A DNA stretch of 64,000 nt from Ptiloglossa arizonensis (lineage: Eukaryota; Arthropoda; Insecta; Hymenoptera; Colletidae), in contig NC_135061.1 of the NCBI RefSeq assembly GCF_051014685.1, positions 4,698,029 to 4,762,028 of the forward strand, given 5' to 3'. Position numbers and translations under genes: made by a program. Shown here one piece after another: positions 50,916 through 63,044 of this stretch. Positions within the stretch are counted from its first letter, which is position 1; each line of letters opens with the position of its first letter. The notes beneath the pieces were generated by a model, which had not been told where the DNA came from, ran no database searches, and worked only from the letters and a program-made list of their open reading frames with translations.

Positions 50916-52024
50916 TAATTTCAGTATTTCAACAAGACGAGGCCCGGATCTTTTTAGCGGAACATCGTCTGCGCGTTAGCCTCGTAGACCTCTCTGTCGG
51001 TTTGACTGGAATGCACCAAAAATAAATTCGGCGCCGCAGTGCCATTTTGGAATCACCCCTTAATGCATTTGTCTCCCCACCTCCTCCGCTTTTTTCTTTT
51101 ATAACTTCATTCCCGCACATATCTCGTGTATCGTATCGCGTTTCCGATTTCACCGAACGTACGTGTACGCACCTAGGTCTTTTAACGCGTCGAGCGTCCA
51201 GCGAGTTTTTCGTGCCTCTCCGTTCACCCGGAACACGGCCAGAAGCGTTCTGGGTCATCCTCGACGATCCTTCGAATTATTACGCGAAAATAGGAAACGT
51301 TCGAACGCAGTCCACAACTTGTTTCTAGAGAACGAGGATCGAACGAATTTTCAAGTATCGTGCACCGTGCTGTATCGATCGGTTGAATTTACTTTTTGTA
51401 GAGGTACTTGTTCCAAAGGAAAACAATCTTGAGTAATCTATGTAGAATTCTCGTTTAATGTATGTATATAATAACTGCTGTGAACGATAAATCTTAAACG
51501 ATAGATCTTTAACGATAGATCTTTAACGATAGATCTTAAACGATCCCGAAGTAAAGATACCGAGCAGGGAAGTGGACACTTCGACACTTCGTTTTCCTCG
51601 ATCATTCGTAACTAGAAAATCAAGGTTTGTGGAACGCGAAGGAAATGTTCGTTGAAAATTTTATACTCGACTTAGTGTGTAGATTTAAAGAATATTGATA
51701 CATTTACGAACCACTTTGCATAATCGAGGGTAGTTGTGAATTGTTTCTCAACACCGATTCGGACGTTCGATACAGTTCAAGTGTCGTAATATCGAATCGA
51801 TTCGAGCTAATTTCATACAACCGAGAATCATGGTCAATGATCTTTTATTGTTGATACGTTCGACCGTCAAATACAATTTGTTGCCTAACGAATAAGGCGA
51901 TTTGAATGCGTTAATGAACGAAATGGACAGGTAGTCTCTTGTTTACGTATGGGCAGTGATGGACTTAGAAGTAACATTGCACGTGTATTGGTTGCCAGTA
52001 ACTAATGCAAAATAACAATTATTA

Positions 52025-52335
52025 TTTGTATTATATCTTTACGAAAGCATTGTCAAACTGACGAGAGTTTCGCGATCGAAATAAATAGAAACAATTCTAT
52101 TTGAATGGTTTACGTGTAATTTACTTAATTTGTATTATATCTTCACGAAAACATTGTCAAACTGACGAGAGTTTTGCGATCGAAATAAATAGAAACAAAC
52201 CTATTTGAAGGGTTTACGTGTAATTGACTTAATTTATATTATATCTTTACAGAAGCATTGTCAAACTGACGAGAGTTTCGCGATCGAAATAAATAGAAAC
52301 AACCCTATTCGAAGGGTTCACGTGTAATTGAGAGC
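52025..52335. repeat. 104-bp tandem repeat, three copies
   Basis: Units start at about 52025, 52129 and 52232. They share CATTGTCAAACTGACGAGAG and CGCGATCGAAATAAATAGAAA (with one change in the second copy). Confidence 0.93.
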
Positions 52336-54651
52336 ACCCCGCTTTCAAGGCGGAATTTTGTCTCGATTTCAAGGCACGGAGTGATCATCGTCGTCGTTAA
52401 TGTTTCTTCGATGCGAAACATCCGTCAATTTGCAACTATATGATCCTAATTTTTTAAAAGATTCCTAATCTTTTATCGCGCGATACACTGATTCTCGATC
52501 CAATTTGAAATTTATATATTTTTCCTTGTATAGCTACCAGGTATTCTCAAAGAAAATTCACGCGTTCCCAAATAAGATCGTTTTAAAACCAATCTTCGTT
52601 GGAAAAATTTCTATTTACGATACTCTCGCGAAGACGCGATGGAAAATAAAAAAAAAAATGTTATATCATATTAGCGATTGCTAGACCGATACGCGTCGCG
52701 GTATCGCTTTGAAGTTTCGCCCACTTTCGCTCGCTGTTTCTCTATTTCGCTCACTCTTGGTGTATTCCATTCACTTTCCTCGTCGTACGGTTCACGCGTG
52801 ACTGGGTCTCCGCTTGAAATAGAATTTGCTACCGACCTCGAATTCAAGGCAGTTGACGGACTCGATTTTTTGTATCGAAAACGAGAAACACTGTCATCCG
52901 AACGAGGCCTTGTTTGGACTCATTCTTGTCGTGAAAACGTTACCAACCCACGGGTAATATTATCATAAAGATACAACGAAAATTATACGAGTATTAATTT
53001 TAATTAACGGAAATTCTCGCGCATGTACGAGCGGATGATTAAGTTACTCGAATCCGAGTAACTTTGTCACTTGAAAGCGGGAGTTACTCCGCTCAAATTG
53101 AATCGTTCTCTGAAATCCGAATCAACGAATTCGAATTATTTATTACGAAATAAGAGACAATTGAAAAAGAGAGTTGCACAGAGAGAGAGAACGGTTGAAA
53201 AGTATTATACGAATTATATCATATATATATATATATATACTTTATACCGAATGTATATGGATATGTTTCAGGAGTTACGCGAGTGTTGTTAATTTCGAGC
53301 CCGAACTAACGAGAGGAAAATTCCTGACATAAATGTCTATCGTTACACTGTTGTTAGAAATTTATTAACTTCGTGCACTAATGCCTTAATATCGGGCTAC
53401 TGTATTAATATAAAACAACTCTTTGTGCGTTAAGAAATTTCTTGCACGGTCTCGTATTCAGAAGTTATTACAAAAAAAAAAAGATGTAGTCAGTTGCTCG
53501 TTGCTTTCGCGTGTCTCCGTGTGTATCATAATCTGTGTTTAAACCTCGCGATTGAGGTTAGGTTTAAAAGCAGCGTTTGACTGTACCTCGCCTTTACGCA
53601 ATTAGACAATCACTCTGTTATGACGTGTACACTTTCTCTTAATACGCGGAATAAAAACGTTATAATAATAATAATAATATATCGTACGAATTGCGCGTCT
53701 TATCTAGTAAATAAACGATGTAGAAAATAAGAAAAGCAGAAAAGGCTAGCGCTTCTCGTTACACGAGAACAATTATTTTCATTTCTCGTTTATTCGTCGA
53801 TTCTCATTGAAATCCACGATGCGAGAACTTTTACTACGATAAGTTTCATTTAAATTTCTATCAAACGTAACCGACAAACGTAACATCGAACCGTGTTTGT
53901 TTATGATTCTTTGTACATCGATGATAAAAATCGTTTCAAACGATCGTTCGTCACTCCAGAGTCGCAATCGGTTGATAATCCTTTCGATTTTCCATTGGTA
54001 AATTTTCAAACTCGGTCGATTCGTAAATCCACGTTCAATCGTACTCCTCGAGTTCCAAACGTCCTGTAGCTTACACATACCTATTTACATAGCTATTGTA
54101 ACATAGATATTGTTCGAAGTAGAAATAAATAACAGTGAAGGAACAAGAAAAAGCCACAGTTAAGCAACCATTTTTTCTTTCCACTTATAGAATACTTTGT
54201 AAATATTTTTCTATTTTATCGTATCGGAACTGTTTTCAAACAGAGAACAGTGTAACAGTTGGCTCTCTTCGACAAACGAAGATCTCTGATACACGCAATA
54301 ATATCGTTGTGTATAAATAAGTAAATTAATACACAGAAAAGTTCCCAAAAATGTACACACGTTTTACAGAGCACGTGTACGAACATCGATCAGTATAACG
54401 ACGAAACGATTGCAAGAGAATTGTCGAGGGGGTTTTTTATATTTTTTTTTTCGCGAAGGTGAAACGATACAGTTAAGTAACGATAGGACGTTTCGTGTAT
54501 GGTTTCTTCGTGGTGACCTCCACGGGTTTCTTACAGTATCGAGCCGCAGAAGGGAATTTGTACGGAAAGCTGAAATTTTTAGTGGGGTCCCAAGCGGATG
54601 GGGTTCCGCATGGTCGCTCAGCTTGAACCGTCCACCGGCTGAATACTATCA

Positions 54652-54659
54652 TGACGTCA
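54652..54659. promoter_or_regulatory. CRE palindrome TGACGTCA in GC-rich patch
   Basis: A perfect CRE/ATF site in a short GC-rich patch (54580-54680) within the giant intron. Could mark an enhancer; no transcription evidence is available. Confidence 0.25.
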
Positions 54660-55109
54660 CTCGCTACGGTCACTGCCTGAATTATTCAGTATTCCTTCGT
54701 TTCTACTTGTACACACTGGCTGGCTCTTTGTACTAATGATCGTCATCGTACACATACAGTACCGTTCATAATTATTCGAACGACAGGGCATATTTTACAA
54801 CGCGGGACAAAGTGGTGGCGCGTCCCGAATCATTATTTATTCGTGTAATCAAACTAACCGCCGAGTAATCAGTAATCGTTATTACCGAGTAATTAGATTT
54901 CAAATAATTACAGTATGCCGTGGATATGGTACATCCCGAACGATTATTTACTCAAACGGTATTAACCTTAGCGAGGAAGTCACGTTCGTGACGATGTTGG
55001 GAAATATGCGATTCTTGGGTAATCACATTGATCATCGTGATTATCGTATAATTGATCGTTTGTGATCATTTTGGTAAGCAGTTTTTATCGAGGAGTTAAC
55101 GAAGTATCT

Positions 55110-55735
55110 TTTAGGAAGTATAGGTTTATATAGTATACTTTGTGTAAGAGTATATAGTATACTTAGTATAATAGTACATAGTACACTCGGTATAATAGTA
55201 TATAGTATACTTAGTATAATAGTATGTAGTACACTTGGTATAATAGTATATAGTGTACTTAGTATAATAGTATACAGTGTACTTAGTATAATAGTATACA
55301 GTGTACTTAGTATAATAGTATACAGTGTACTTAGTATAATAGTATACAGTGTACTTAGTATAATAGTATACTATATACAGTGTACTTAGTATAATAGTAT
55401 ACTATATACAGTGTACTTAGTATAATAGTATACTATATACAGTGTACTTAGTATAATAGTATACTATATACAGTGTACTTAGTATAATAGTATACTATAT
55501 ACAGTGTACTTAGTATTTATAATAGTATACTATATACAGTGTACTTAGTATAATAGTATACTATATACAGTGTACTTAGTATTTATAATAGTATACTATA
55601 TACAGTGTACTTAGTATAATAGTATACTATATACAGTGTACTTAGTATAATAGTATACAGTATACCTAGCATAATAGTATACTATATACAGTATACTTAG
55701 TATAATAGTAAATAGTATACTATATATATTATACT
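55110..55735. repeat. GTATACT minisatellite, 600 bp
   Basis: Units of about 20-31 bases are built from AGTGTACTTAGTATAATAGT and TATACTATATAC. Shorter units lie on the left, and longer units with the extra TATACTATATAC on the right. TATAC/GTATA pairs make it highly self-complementary. Confidence 0.95.
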
Positions 55736-57639
55736 AGTTCTGAAAAGACCTCAGCTTAAGTAGAATCTGTAGTTAATAAATATATTTTCGATCCACAATT
55801 CTTGAGTCTCGTCATTATCTTTCTGCGAGCATATCGTTCGTTCTGGTACAAAAACACTAGGGGGGGGATTATCTTCCATATTGTGATTAAAAATTATTCA
55901 TTGTCGCTTACAGATTATAACTCCAATTATCCCTTTTATTCGATCTAAGCAATGGAATAAGAAAAAGAATGGGTGTAGCTTCACGAGCATGTTCATTGAT
56001 CAAAACATTGAAGGTATAATTAAGAAATTAATAGAGCGGATGCTTAGAGTACTGTAAATCTAAATAGCTGATTTTATTGTAACGTGTGTAAAAAAAAAAG
56101 AAGCACTAACGAAACCTGTACGAACATCATAATTGATGTACTTTTGTATGAAATTTTTCATTATACTTTTTTGGAAACTCTCCAGTTTTTTTTTAGAACT
56201 TTTTCACGTTTTCATTGATACGTTAATTCGAGTTCATTTTGGTCTCACCGGATGATAATTCTTCTTACGTGCAAAATAGAAAAGTGCAATCCCACACACC
56301 AAAGTTCAAAGAATCGTATTTAAAAGATACATTTTATACGTACAATTTTACATAGCTATCGGCACGTTGGTGTCGTTCAAAGGAGAAATAAATAACAGTC
56401 AAGGAACAAGAAAAACTCACCGTTTCGCGCCTACAATTTTTTCTTTCCAGTTGTGGGATACGGTATCGTAGATATTTTTCTATCTTATCGTAACAGAACG
56501 AGAAAGTTCTCAAAGAGAGAACAGTGTGACAGTTGGCTCTCTTCAACGAACGAAGAAATGCACGCGATATAGTAAATTTATACACAGAGAAGTTCCCGAG
56601 TAGAATTTTTTCCTTCTACAAGAACTTTTTACTATCTTGAAAAATCGTTATTTCGATATGGTAAGTTCCCTGACGATAAACATCGTAATAACGAACGTAC
56701 GGAACCTGTTGGTTAAGTATAAACGAGAACAATGCTTTGATTGGCATTAAGTTACTTTCAAATTAATCCACATGAGTCTGTTCGACAAGTAGCAAACGAG
56801 CTAAACATGTCAGTTTAAAGTTATCATACAATTACAAAGGTATAATTATCACTAGTCCAGTAATTATGCGATATTAATGAACCCCGACGATTAACATTTC
56901 TTGCGTGGCTAATCTACCGCTTATCAAGAACATCCTGAAATGTTAATGAAAATTCTACAGACTGACGAATTAACTTTCACGAGCAACGGTATTTTTAATT
57001 GTAAAAATGCAACATTATCGAGAAGAAGGTGTAGCTACTGAATATTAAATTTCGTACAAACTTAAATTATTTAAAAAAAAAACCCAAATCTGCCAGTACT
57101 TTTTTCGTTTCGCTGAAAACTGATCATTATACGGTCTTTATTGTTTGTTTTTTCGTTACGTATCTATTCGATCATCATAGTTCGTGGTATATTTAAACTC
57201 TGAATTGCAAACTCGTATTTAGAAAAAGTATTAAACGAGAAACTGTTTCTTCGCAGTAAAATTGCCATTTAGATGAAGAATGTATAACGTTTCGCTATTT
57301 TTCGACGCGATGAACCTCTACGTGCAGTCGAATTATTTGATTTCTCTTATCGAAATTCTCGTTATCGCTTTCTACTGCAGAAAATACATCGTTTTCAGAA
57401 GCTTTTATTACGGGTTCGTTATCACCGATTGATACAGTATCTCGATCCGAAGATACGTGATCGTTGTATTCAAAAATTGAACGCGTTCTAAAAATTCGAT
57501 AAACACGGATACGATTCTTCGGATATTGTTTTCAAAACCGGTATAACGAAAACTGCTTACTCGAGACATTTCAGTAAAAGGACAAAAATTGAAAGACTCG
57601 AAAAATTTGTATAAATTGTGCAATTGTAAAACTACACTA

Positions 57640-58240
57640 TAGAAACTACTATAAAGATGTATAATCGTGTAGTTGTAAATTGTGTGCAAATTGATTAGTT
57701 TGTAACGGAAAATCATTTTTCATTGTCATCGTAATACGATTCGATTTCAGAATTTTCGCGCGGTTACTTCCGTGTTTATAGTGTATAACTACATTATAAA
57801 AATTTGTACAATCGTGTAGTTGTAAATTGTGTGCAAATTGATTAGTTCGTACAAATCGAAAAATAATTTTTCATTGTCACCGTAATACGATTCGATTTCA
57901 AAATTTTCGCGCGGTTACTTCCGTGTTTATAGTGTACAACTACACTATAAAAACTACTATAAAATTTTGTACAATCAAATTTACTTTACACTATAAAAAC
58001 TACTATAAAAATTTGTACAATCAAATTTACTTTACACTATAAAAACTACTATAAAAATTTGTACAACCAAATTTACTTTACACTATAAAAACTACAATAA
58101 AAATTTGTACAACTACAAATTTGTAGTTGTAAATTGTGTGCAAATTGATCAGTTCGTCCATATCGAAAAATAATTTTTCATTGTCACCGAAATACGATTC
58201 GATTTCAAAATTTTCGCGCGGTTACTTCCGGGTTACACAA
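57640..58240. repeat. Nested tandem repeats (about 140 bp and 49 bp)
   Basis: A block with GTAGTTGTAAATTGTGTGCA and TTCGCGCGGTTACTTCCG occurs three times (near 57670, 57810 and 58125). Between the second and third lie about four 49-base units with ACACTATAAAAACTACTATA. Confidence 0.9.
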
Positions 58241-58889
58241 TTTAAAATCAGACGAAACGTGCATCCACGTACCGTTATCCTTGAAAACGTTCGAGCCCTT
58301 TCGAACAGTGTACGAACCCTTCATTTCCAAAAACTTGAGCACCTTTTCTCAACACTCTACACAGTAGTGTAACCGTGCGAGGTACACACGTGCCTACAAT
58401 CTGTACGCTATTTTAATAACGACGATAGCTGAACGCGGAGACCGATTCGAACGATGCACGCACGATTCTTTCAACATCTCGCGTCCTGGCTTCGTTATCA
58501 ACCATGGCCCATCGCCGGATATCTCGCAACTTGTACCGTATTTTTCCCGCCATTGTATGGAAATGTCAGAAACCTCGTGTTTCTTCGGAGTTCTTTATGC
58601 CCGTCTTTACGACGAACACCGAAAAGAAAAAGGAAAAATGCAAATGTTCATCGCGAGGGGGGACCCCTCGTTCGAGAGGTGTGCATTGTTGATTTCTACG
58701 CTCTTAAGAGAGGTTCGATCGGTAACTCGTATAAACCGTTCGATGTGTAATTGTTTGTTCGATAATGGGCTTGTGACCGGAATGGATAAAATTCGAGACT
58801 GTTTGTGTATATCCATTGTGTACATTTCGATTCCCTTTGGACGAACAAGACGTACACTGTGTCTCAAAGTCGAGGTTCGTCGATCGTTA

Positions 58890-59780
58890 ACTTTGGAGGC
58901 CACTTATACTACTGTGCCAACTAAAAACTTAGTATTAATTTGTATACATTTTCCATTCCTAATATGCTATTTATTTTCAAACACCATATCTCATATTATG
59001 GTTGGAGGCTACTTATACTACTGTGCGAACTAAAAACTTAATATTAACTTGTACACACGTTTTCCATTACTAATTTGCTATTTATTTTTAAGCACCATAT
59101 CTCATATGATCGTTGGAGGCTACTTAAACTACTGTGCCAAATAAAAACTTAATATTAATTTGTATACAAGTTTTCCATTCTTAGTATGCTATTTATTTTC
59201 AAGTACCATATTTCATATTATGGTTGGAGGCTACTTATACTACTGTGCGAACTAAAAACTTAATATTAACTTGTATACAAGTTTTCCATTCCCAATATGG
59301 GATATATTTTCAAGCACCACATCTCATATGATCGTTGGAGGCTACTTAAACTACTGTGCCAACTAAAAACTTAGTATTAAGTTGTATACACGTTTTCCAT
59401 TCCTAATATGCTATTTATTTTCAAACACCATATCTCATATGATCGTTAACTTTGGAGGACACTTATACTACTGTACGATCTAAAGACTTAGTATTAATTT
59501 GTATACAAGTTTTCCATTCCTAATGTGGTATTTATTTTCAAGCACCATATCTCATATGATCGTTTGGCTACTTATACTACTGTGCCAACTAAAAGCTTAG
59601 TATTAACTTGTATACATTTTCCATTTCTAATATGCCATTTATTTTCAAGTACCATATCTTGTATGATCGTTAACTTTGGAGGCTACTTATACTAGTGTGC
59701 CAACTAAAAACTTAATATTAACTCGTACACAAGTTTTCCATTCCTAATATGCTATTTGTTTTCAAACACCATATCTCTCG
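58890..59780. repeat. About 112-bp tandem repeat, eight copies
   Basis: Units contain GGAGGCTACTTATACTACTG, then CTTGTATACAAGTTTTCC, then CACCATATCTCATATGATCG. They start near 58894, 59002, 59112, 59223, 59334, 59450, 59562 and 59676. A TTGTATACAA palindrome sits in most units. Confidence 0.95.
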
Positions 59781-60187
59781 ATTAGGTAACTCTACAGTAG
59801 TCTTTCTCTTCTTTCTCAAACTACCCTTCGATTAATCCATATTTTTTCATATTACAGTACATACAATACCGTACCGTGTTTTTCATACTTAAAATTCGGT
59901 ACAAAAATTCACTAAGAATTCTACGGTACTCTATTCCCCCCTTGCATTTAATTTATTCTACAAGCACGTCTCTTAATTATTTTCAGAAGTGTACACGTTT
60001 ACATTCTTCCCCTCGTTCGGTTAAATGTGTTCAATTTAAACGCCAGACAAACACTTCGGTATCGCTCGAAGTAAAACCCGTTGCTATTGGAAAAGCGGTG
60101 TTTGTTGTACAATAAAATAAGTGTACGCTCCGCTAACGTTGGTTTTGTGTTCACTCCACCGTGTGAGAATCTCCTACGCAAGGTGAA

Positions 60188-60603
60188 ACCTTGTATCAAC
60201 GCGTGCATACATTGCGCTTCTCTACTACCGGGAAAATACGAATTTGCGAAAAGTTTTTCTTTTTTTTTGTTTTCAAAAACTGCACACATCTCATATTATC
60301 GATATAGATAACCAGACCTAACCCAGACCTAACCCAGACCTAACCCAAACCTTGTATCAACGCGTGCATACATCGCGCTTCTCTACTACCAGGAAAATAC
60401 GAATTCGCGAAAAGTTTTTCTTTTTCTTTTTCTTTCGAAAACTGCACACATCTCATATTATCGATATAGATAACCAGACCTAACCCAAACCTTGTATCAA
60501 CGCGTGCATACATCGCGCTTCTCTACTACCAGGAAAATACGAATTTGCGAAAAGTTTTTCTTTTTTCAAAAACTGCACACATCTCATATTATCGATATAG
60601 ATA
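60188..60603. repeat. Three modules ending in telomere-like motifs
   Basis: A module starting CCTTGTATCAACGCGTGCAT begins at about 60189, 60350 and 60490, giving lengths of about 161 and 140 bases. It ends in ATCGATATAGATAACCAGAC and then CCTAACCC-type repeats. The first module carries about four telomere-like units, the second about two, and the third runs into the long array at 60604. Confidence 0.93.
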
Positions 60604-60725
60604 ACCAGACCTAACCCAGACCTAACCAGACCTAACCAGACCTAACCAAACCTAACCAAACCTAACCAGACCTAACCAGATCTAACCAGACCTAACCAGA
60701 CCTAACCAGACCTAACCCAGACCTA
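60604..60725 (-). repeat. Telomere-like TTAGGTCTGG(G) array
   Basis: On the minus strand the array reads TTAGGTCTGG about a dozen times, with TTAGGTCTGGG (11 bases) at some positions and TTAGGTTTGG variants. TTAGG is the ancestral insect telomere repeat, and TTAGGTCTGGG-like variants are, as I recall, reported for some Hymenoptera. The array ends about 75 bases before a coding exon, so it is interstitial in this assembly. Confidence 0.9.
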
Positions 60726-60801
60726 AAGTATGTAATTTCGACTAGCAAAGGTTCGAAACTATTGTCGCTCATCGTTACGTGTTTTTATCGTTGTGTTGCA
60801 G

Positions 60802-60936
60802 CAATGCCAGACGCTAATTGAAGAAAATCGAAGATTGCAGAACGCCTTTACGTCGAATCGAATGCCTCACGTACAAGTAATCGACAGTGTTTTCCTTCAG
60901 ACGCAGATTGAAACTTTACAGTGGCAACTGAAACAG
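60802..60936 (+). CDS. Unidentified protein, coiled-coil exon 3
   Basis: Acceptor TTGTGTTGCAG and donor GTTTGTATG bound 135 bases, phase 0 on both sides. They read QCQTLIEENRRLQNAFTSNR, then MPHVQVIDSVFLQ, then TQIETLQWQLKQ. Heptad-like spacing of L, I and hydrophobic residues on both sides suggests coiled coil. Phase agreement with exons 1 and 2 and matching CpG-rich codon use link it to the gene at 29111. The reading frame continues right of the window. I do not recognise the family with confidence. Confidence 0.8.
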
Positions 60937-61354
60937 GTTTGTATGTAATCACGAATGACGATCGTTTAACGTACTTGACTTACAAGGGGGAACTGGTAAT
61001 GCCCTCGACCAGATTACCTTGTTCCGATTATTTTAGCTTCTTCGTTCCACGCCGAAAAGTGTCGAGATAACGCTTTATCGTTGCGTTAACGCGACGCACG
61101 ACCTTTAAATAAATTAAGTGCACAGGATGGTTCTGGTGAGTGCACTCCGTGCAACACTGTTTTCACCGAAGATGGAAAACAATCGTGGAAAATTCTCTAC
61201 GATTTAACGATTTTTATTTCTCTATGATACGATTCTTCCTCCGGATGCATCTTGGAAAAATATAACGATCTTCTTTTTCAAGAAAGTTATATGTAGAATT
61301 ATGTGTAGAAATAAATATACATTAGGTAAAAAGACGTGGTACAATTGTAAGATA

Positions 61355-61484
61355 TATGTATGTTCGGAAAGTGATTTTATTCTCCAAAATGGAGAATATA
61401 TCATTTAATCAAATGTTTATACGTTCTGAGAAAATCGTGTTTCATTTTCACAAAGAAAAAGAAATGACTTTCCCAACAACCTAA
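61355..61484. mobile_element. Possible small mariner-type MITE
   Basis: The left end has ATGTTCGGAAAGTGATTT. The right end, read inward, has TTGTTGGGAAAGTCATTT, 15 of 18 matching. The interior has an inverted CTCCAAAATGGAG. No TA duplication is sharply defined, so this is tentative. Confidence 0.3.
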
Positions 61485-62520
61485 GAATTTTTTAAATAAA
61501 AATAAGAAATGACTTCTTCGGTCATTCTGGGTATAAAAAGGTTAGGCTCTAAATCATGGAAAACTATACTTTCGGAGATATTTCATTTTTGTTAAATATT
61601 GTAACTCGAGCGTTTAAATCGTCTACCGAAACGAAAGAACAGAAAGCATTTTGGTGTTTAGAAAATCACACAAGAAAAATTCGAAAGGATTCAATCTTCG
61701 TTACGTTCTTGATCAATATTTTATTTCTATGGTGCTTCGTCTCGCCGACTGTGCAAAATTTCCTCTTGTTTGTGATAGAACTCGTCTAAGAAAATGAGCA
61801 AAATCCCAAGAATGCAAATATCGTTTCGTTTCCTATCGAGAATACCGCGCTGCACATTGATGCTATACGTATATCTTAACCGATTTAAGATAAGGATTTA
61901 CCGTAGACCACATACGCTCGTTATGCCGATCAAACATTCCATTGTTCGTGAAGGTGCACTCGCTTGTTCACGAAATTTTTCCAAGTATGTGTGTCACCTT
62001 CTTTTTACCGTACGAAAATATACAATATTAAAGAATGACTGAAATCTAAAGTGTTAAATTTATTTACTATAAAATTATCGACAAAATCTCGTTTCTCGCG
62101 AAGCATTATCCGGCGCAATGTCCGCTCTACGTGGCAATGGTACGGATATTTTAGTTTTTGATATTTTTAAATCTGAAAAACCAAAACATTTGCATCGAGC
62201 TTCGCGTGGAATAAAATATTCGGAGATTGGGTAGCACGTTTGACTTCTACGTTGCACATCTTGGTTAATTATGAAGAAAACGAACTGGAAATTGTTTCTT
62301 AAGATGTTCCGTGTATCGTGATTTACAAATATGTGTTTAACTTACTCGATTCAATTCACATCGTTACATCGTATCGTGAATTAAACGAGGTTGTACAATT
62401 TACACGTTACATGAACATTTGAAATATTTTGGACGTAATGTAAAACTTACAATCGATGCATCGTTTATAATCAATATTTAATAGGATAACCCCTTTTGTT
62501 TTATTACACATTTCCATCTA

Positions 62521-63030
62521 GTTTGGACGTATTGAAAATCATTTTTCTTTAGAAATTCTGTAATTATCGTACGTTCTTCTTTTTATATTTCCATCGTTTG
62601 GACGTATTGAAAATTATTTTTCTTCAGAAATTCTGTAATTATCTCTCGTTCTTCTTTTTATATTTCCATCGTTTGGACGTATTGAAAATCATTTTTCTTC
62701 AGAAATTCTGTAATTATCTCTCGTTCTTCTTTTTATATTTCCATCGTTTGGACGTATTGAAAATCATTTTTCTTCAGAAATTCTGTAATTATCTCTCGTT
62801 CTTCTTTTTATATTTCCATCGTTTGGACGTATTGAAAATCATTTTTCTTCAGAAATTCTGTAATTATCTCTCGTTCTTCTTTTTATATTTCCATCGTTTG
62901 GACGTATTGAAAATCATTTTTCTTCAGAAATTCTGTAATTATCTCTCGTTCTTCTTTTTATATTTCCATCGTTTGGACGTATTGAAAATCATTTTTCTTC
63001 AGAAATTCTGCAATTATCGTACGTTCTTTC
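62521..63030. repeat. 75-bp tandem repeat, about seven copies
   Basis: Units beginning GTTTGGACGTATTGAAAATC start at 62521, 62596, 62671, 62746, 62821, 62896 and 62971. The first and last are slightly diverged and the middle ones nearly identical. Seventy-five bases equal 25 codons, which creates a 160-codon repetitive open frame on the plus strand that I do not regard as a gene. On the minus strand each unit reads IITEFLKKNDFQYVQTMEI, then stop, which resembles a Tc1 transposase segment. Confidence 0.95.
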
Positions 63031-63044
63031 GATCTCTTTTTCAA

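Larger units (their letters stand above)
30129..60801 (+). other. Giant 30.7-kb intron of the 29111 gene
   Basis: The intron runs from the GTAAGT donor at 30129 to the TTGTGTTGCAG acceptor at 60801. Nearly all of its length has no convincing exon. It holds at least ten unrelated local tandem duplications, a LINE fragment, a mariner remnant and a GC-rich hairpin, each listed separately. GC-richer patches at 30300-30900, 36900-37400, 40430-41080, 46850-47350 and 50600-51300 could be enhancers, alternative promoters or missed exons. Sequence outside the listed repeats shows nothing that I can name. The intron length assumes no exon was missed inside it. Confidence 0.65.

Noticed and set aside
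52678..52968. 96-codon open frame (plus strand) in the giant intron
   Set aside because: No homology is recognised and it lacks convincing acceptor and donor sites in phase 0.
54753..54960. ACAGTACCGTTCATAATTAT as a Tc1-like terminal repeat
   Set aside because: It resembles Tc1-type ends, but no matching inverted copy or target duplication was found nearby.
58454..59033. Overlapping plus-strand open frames of 98 and 158 codons
   Set aside because: The 158-codon frame runs into the 112-bp tandem array. No motif is recognised, and the frames are shifted against one another.
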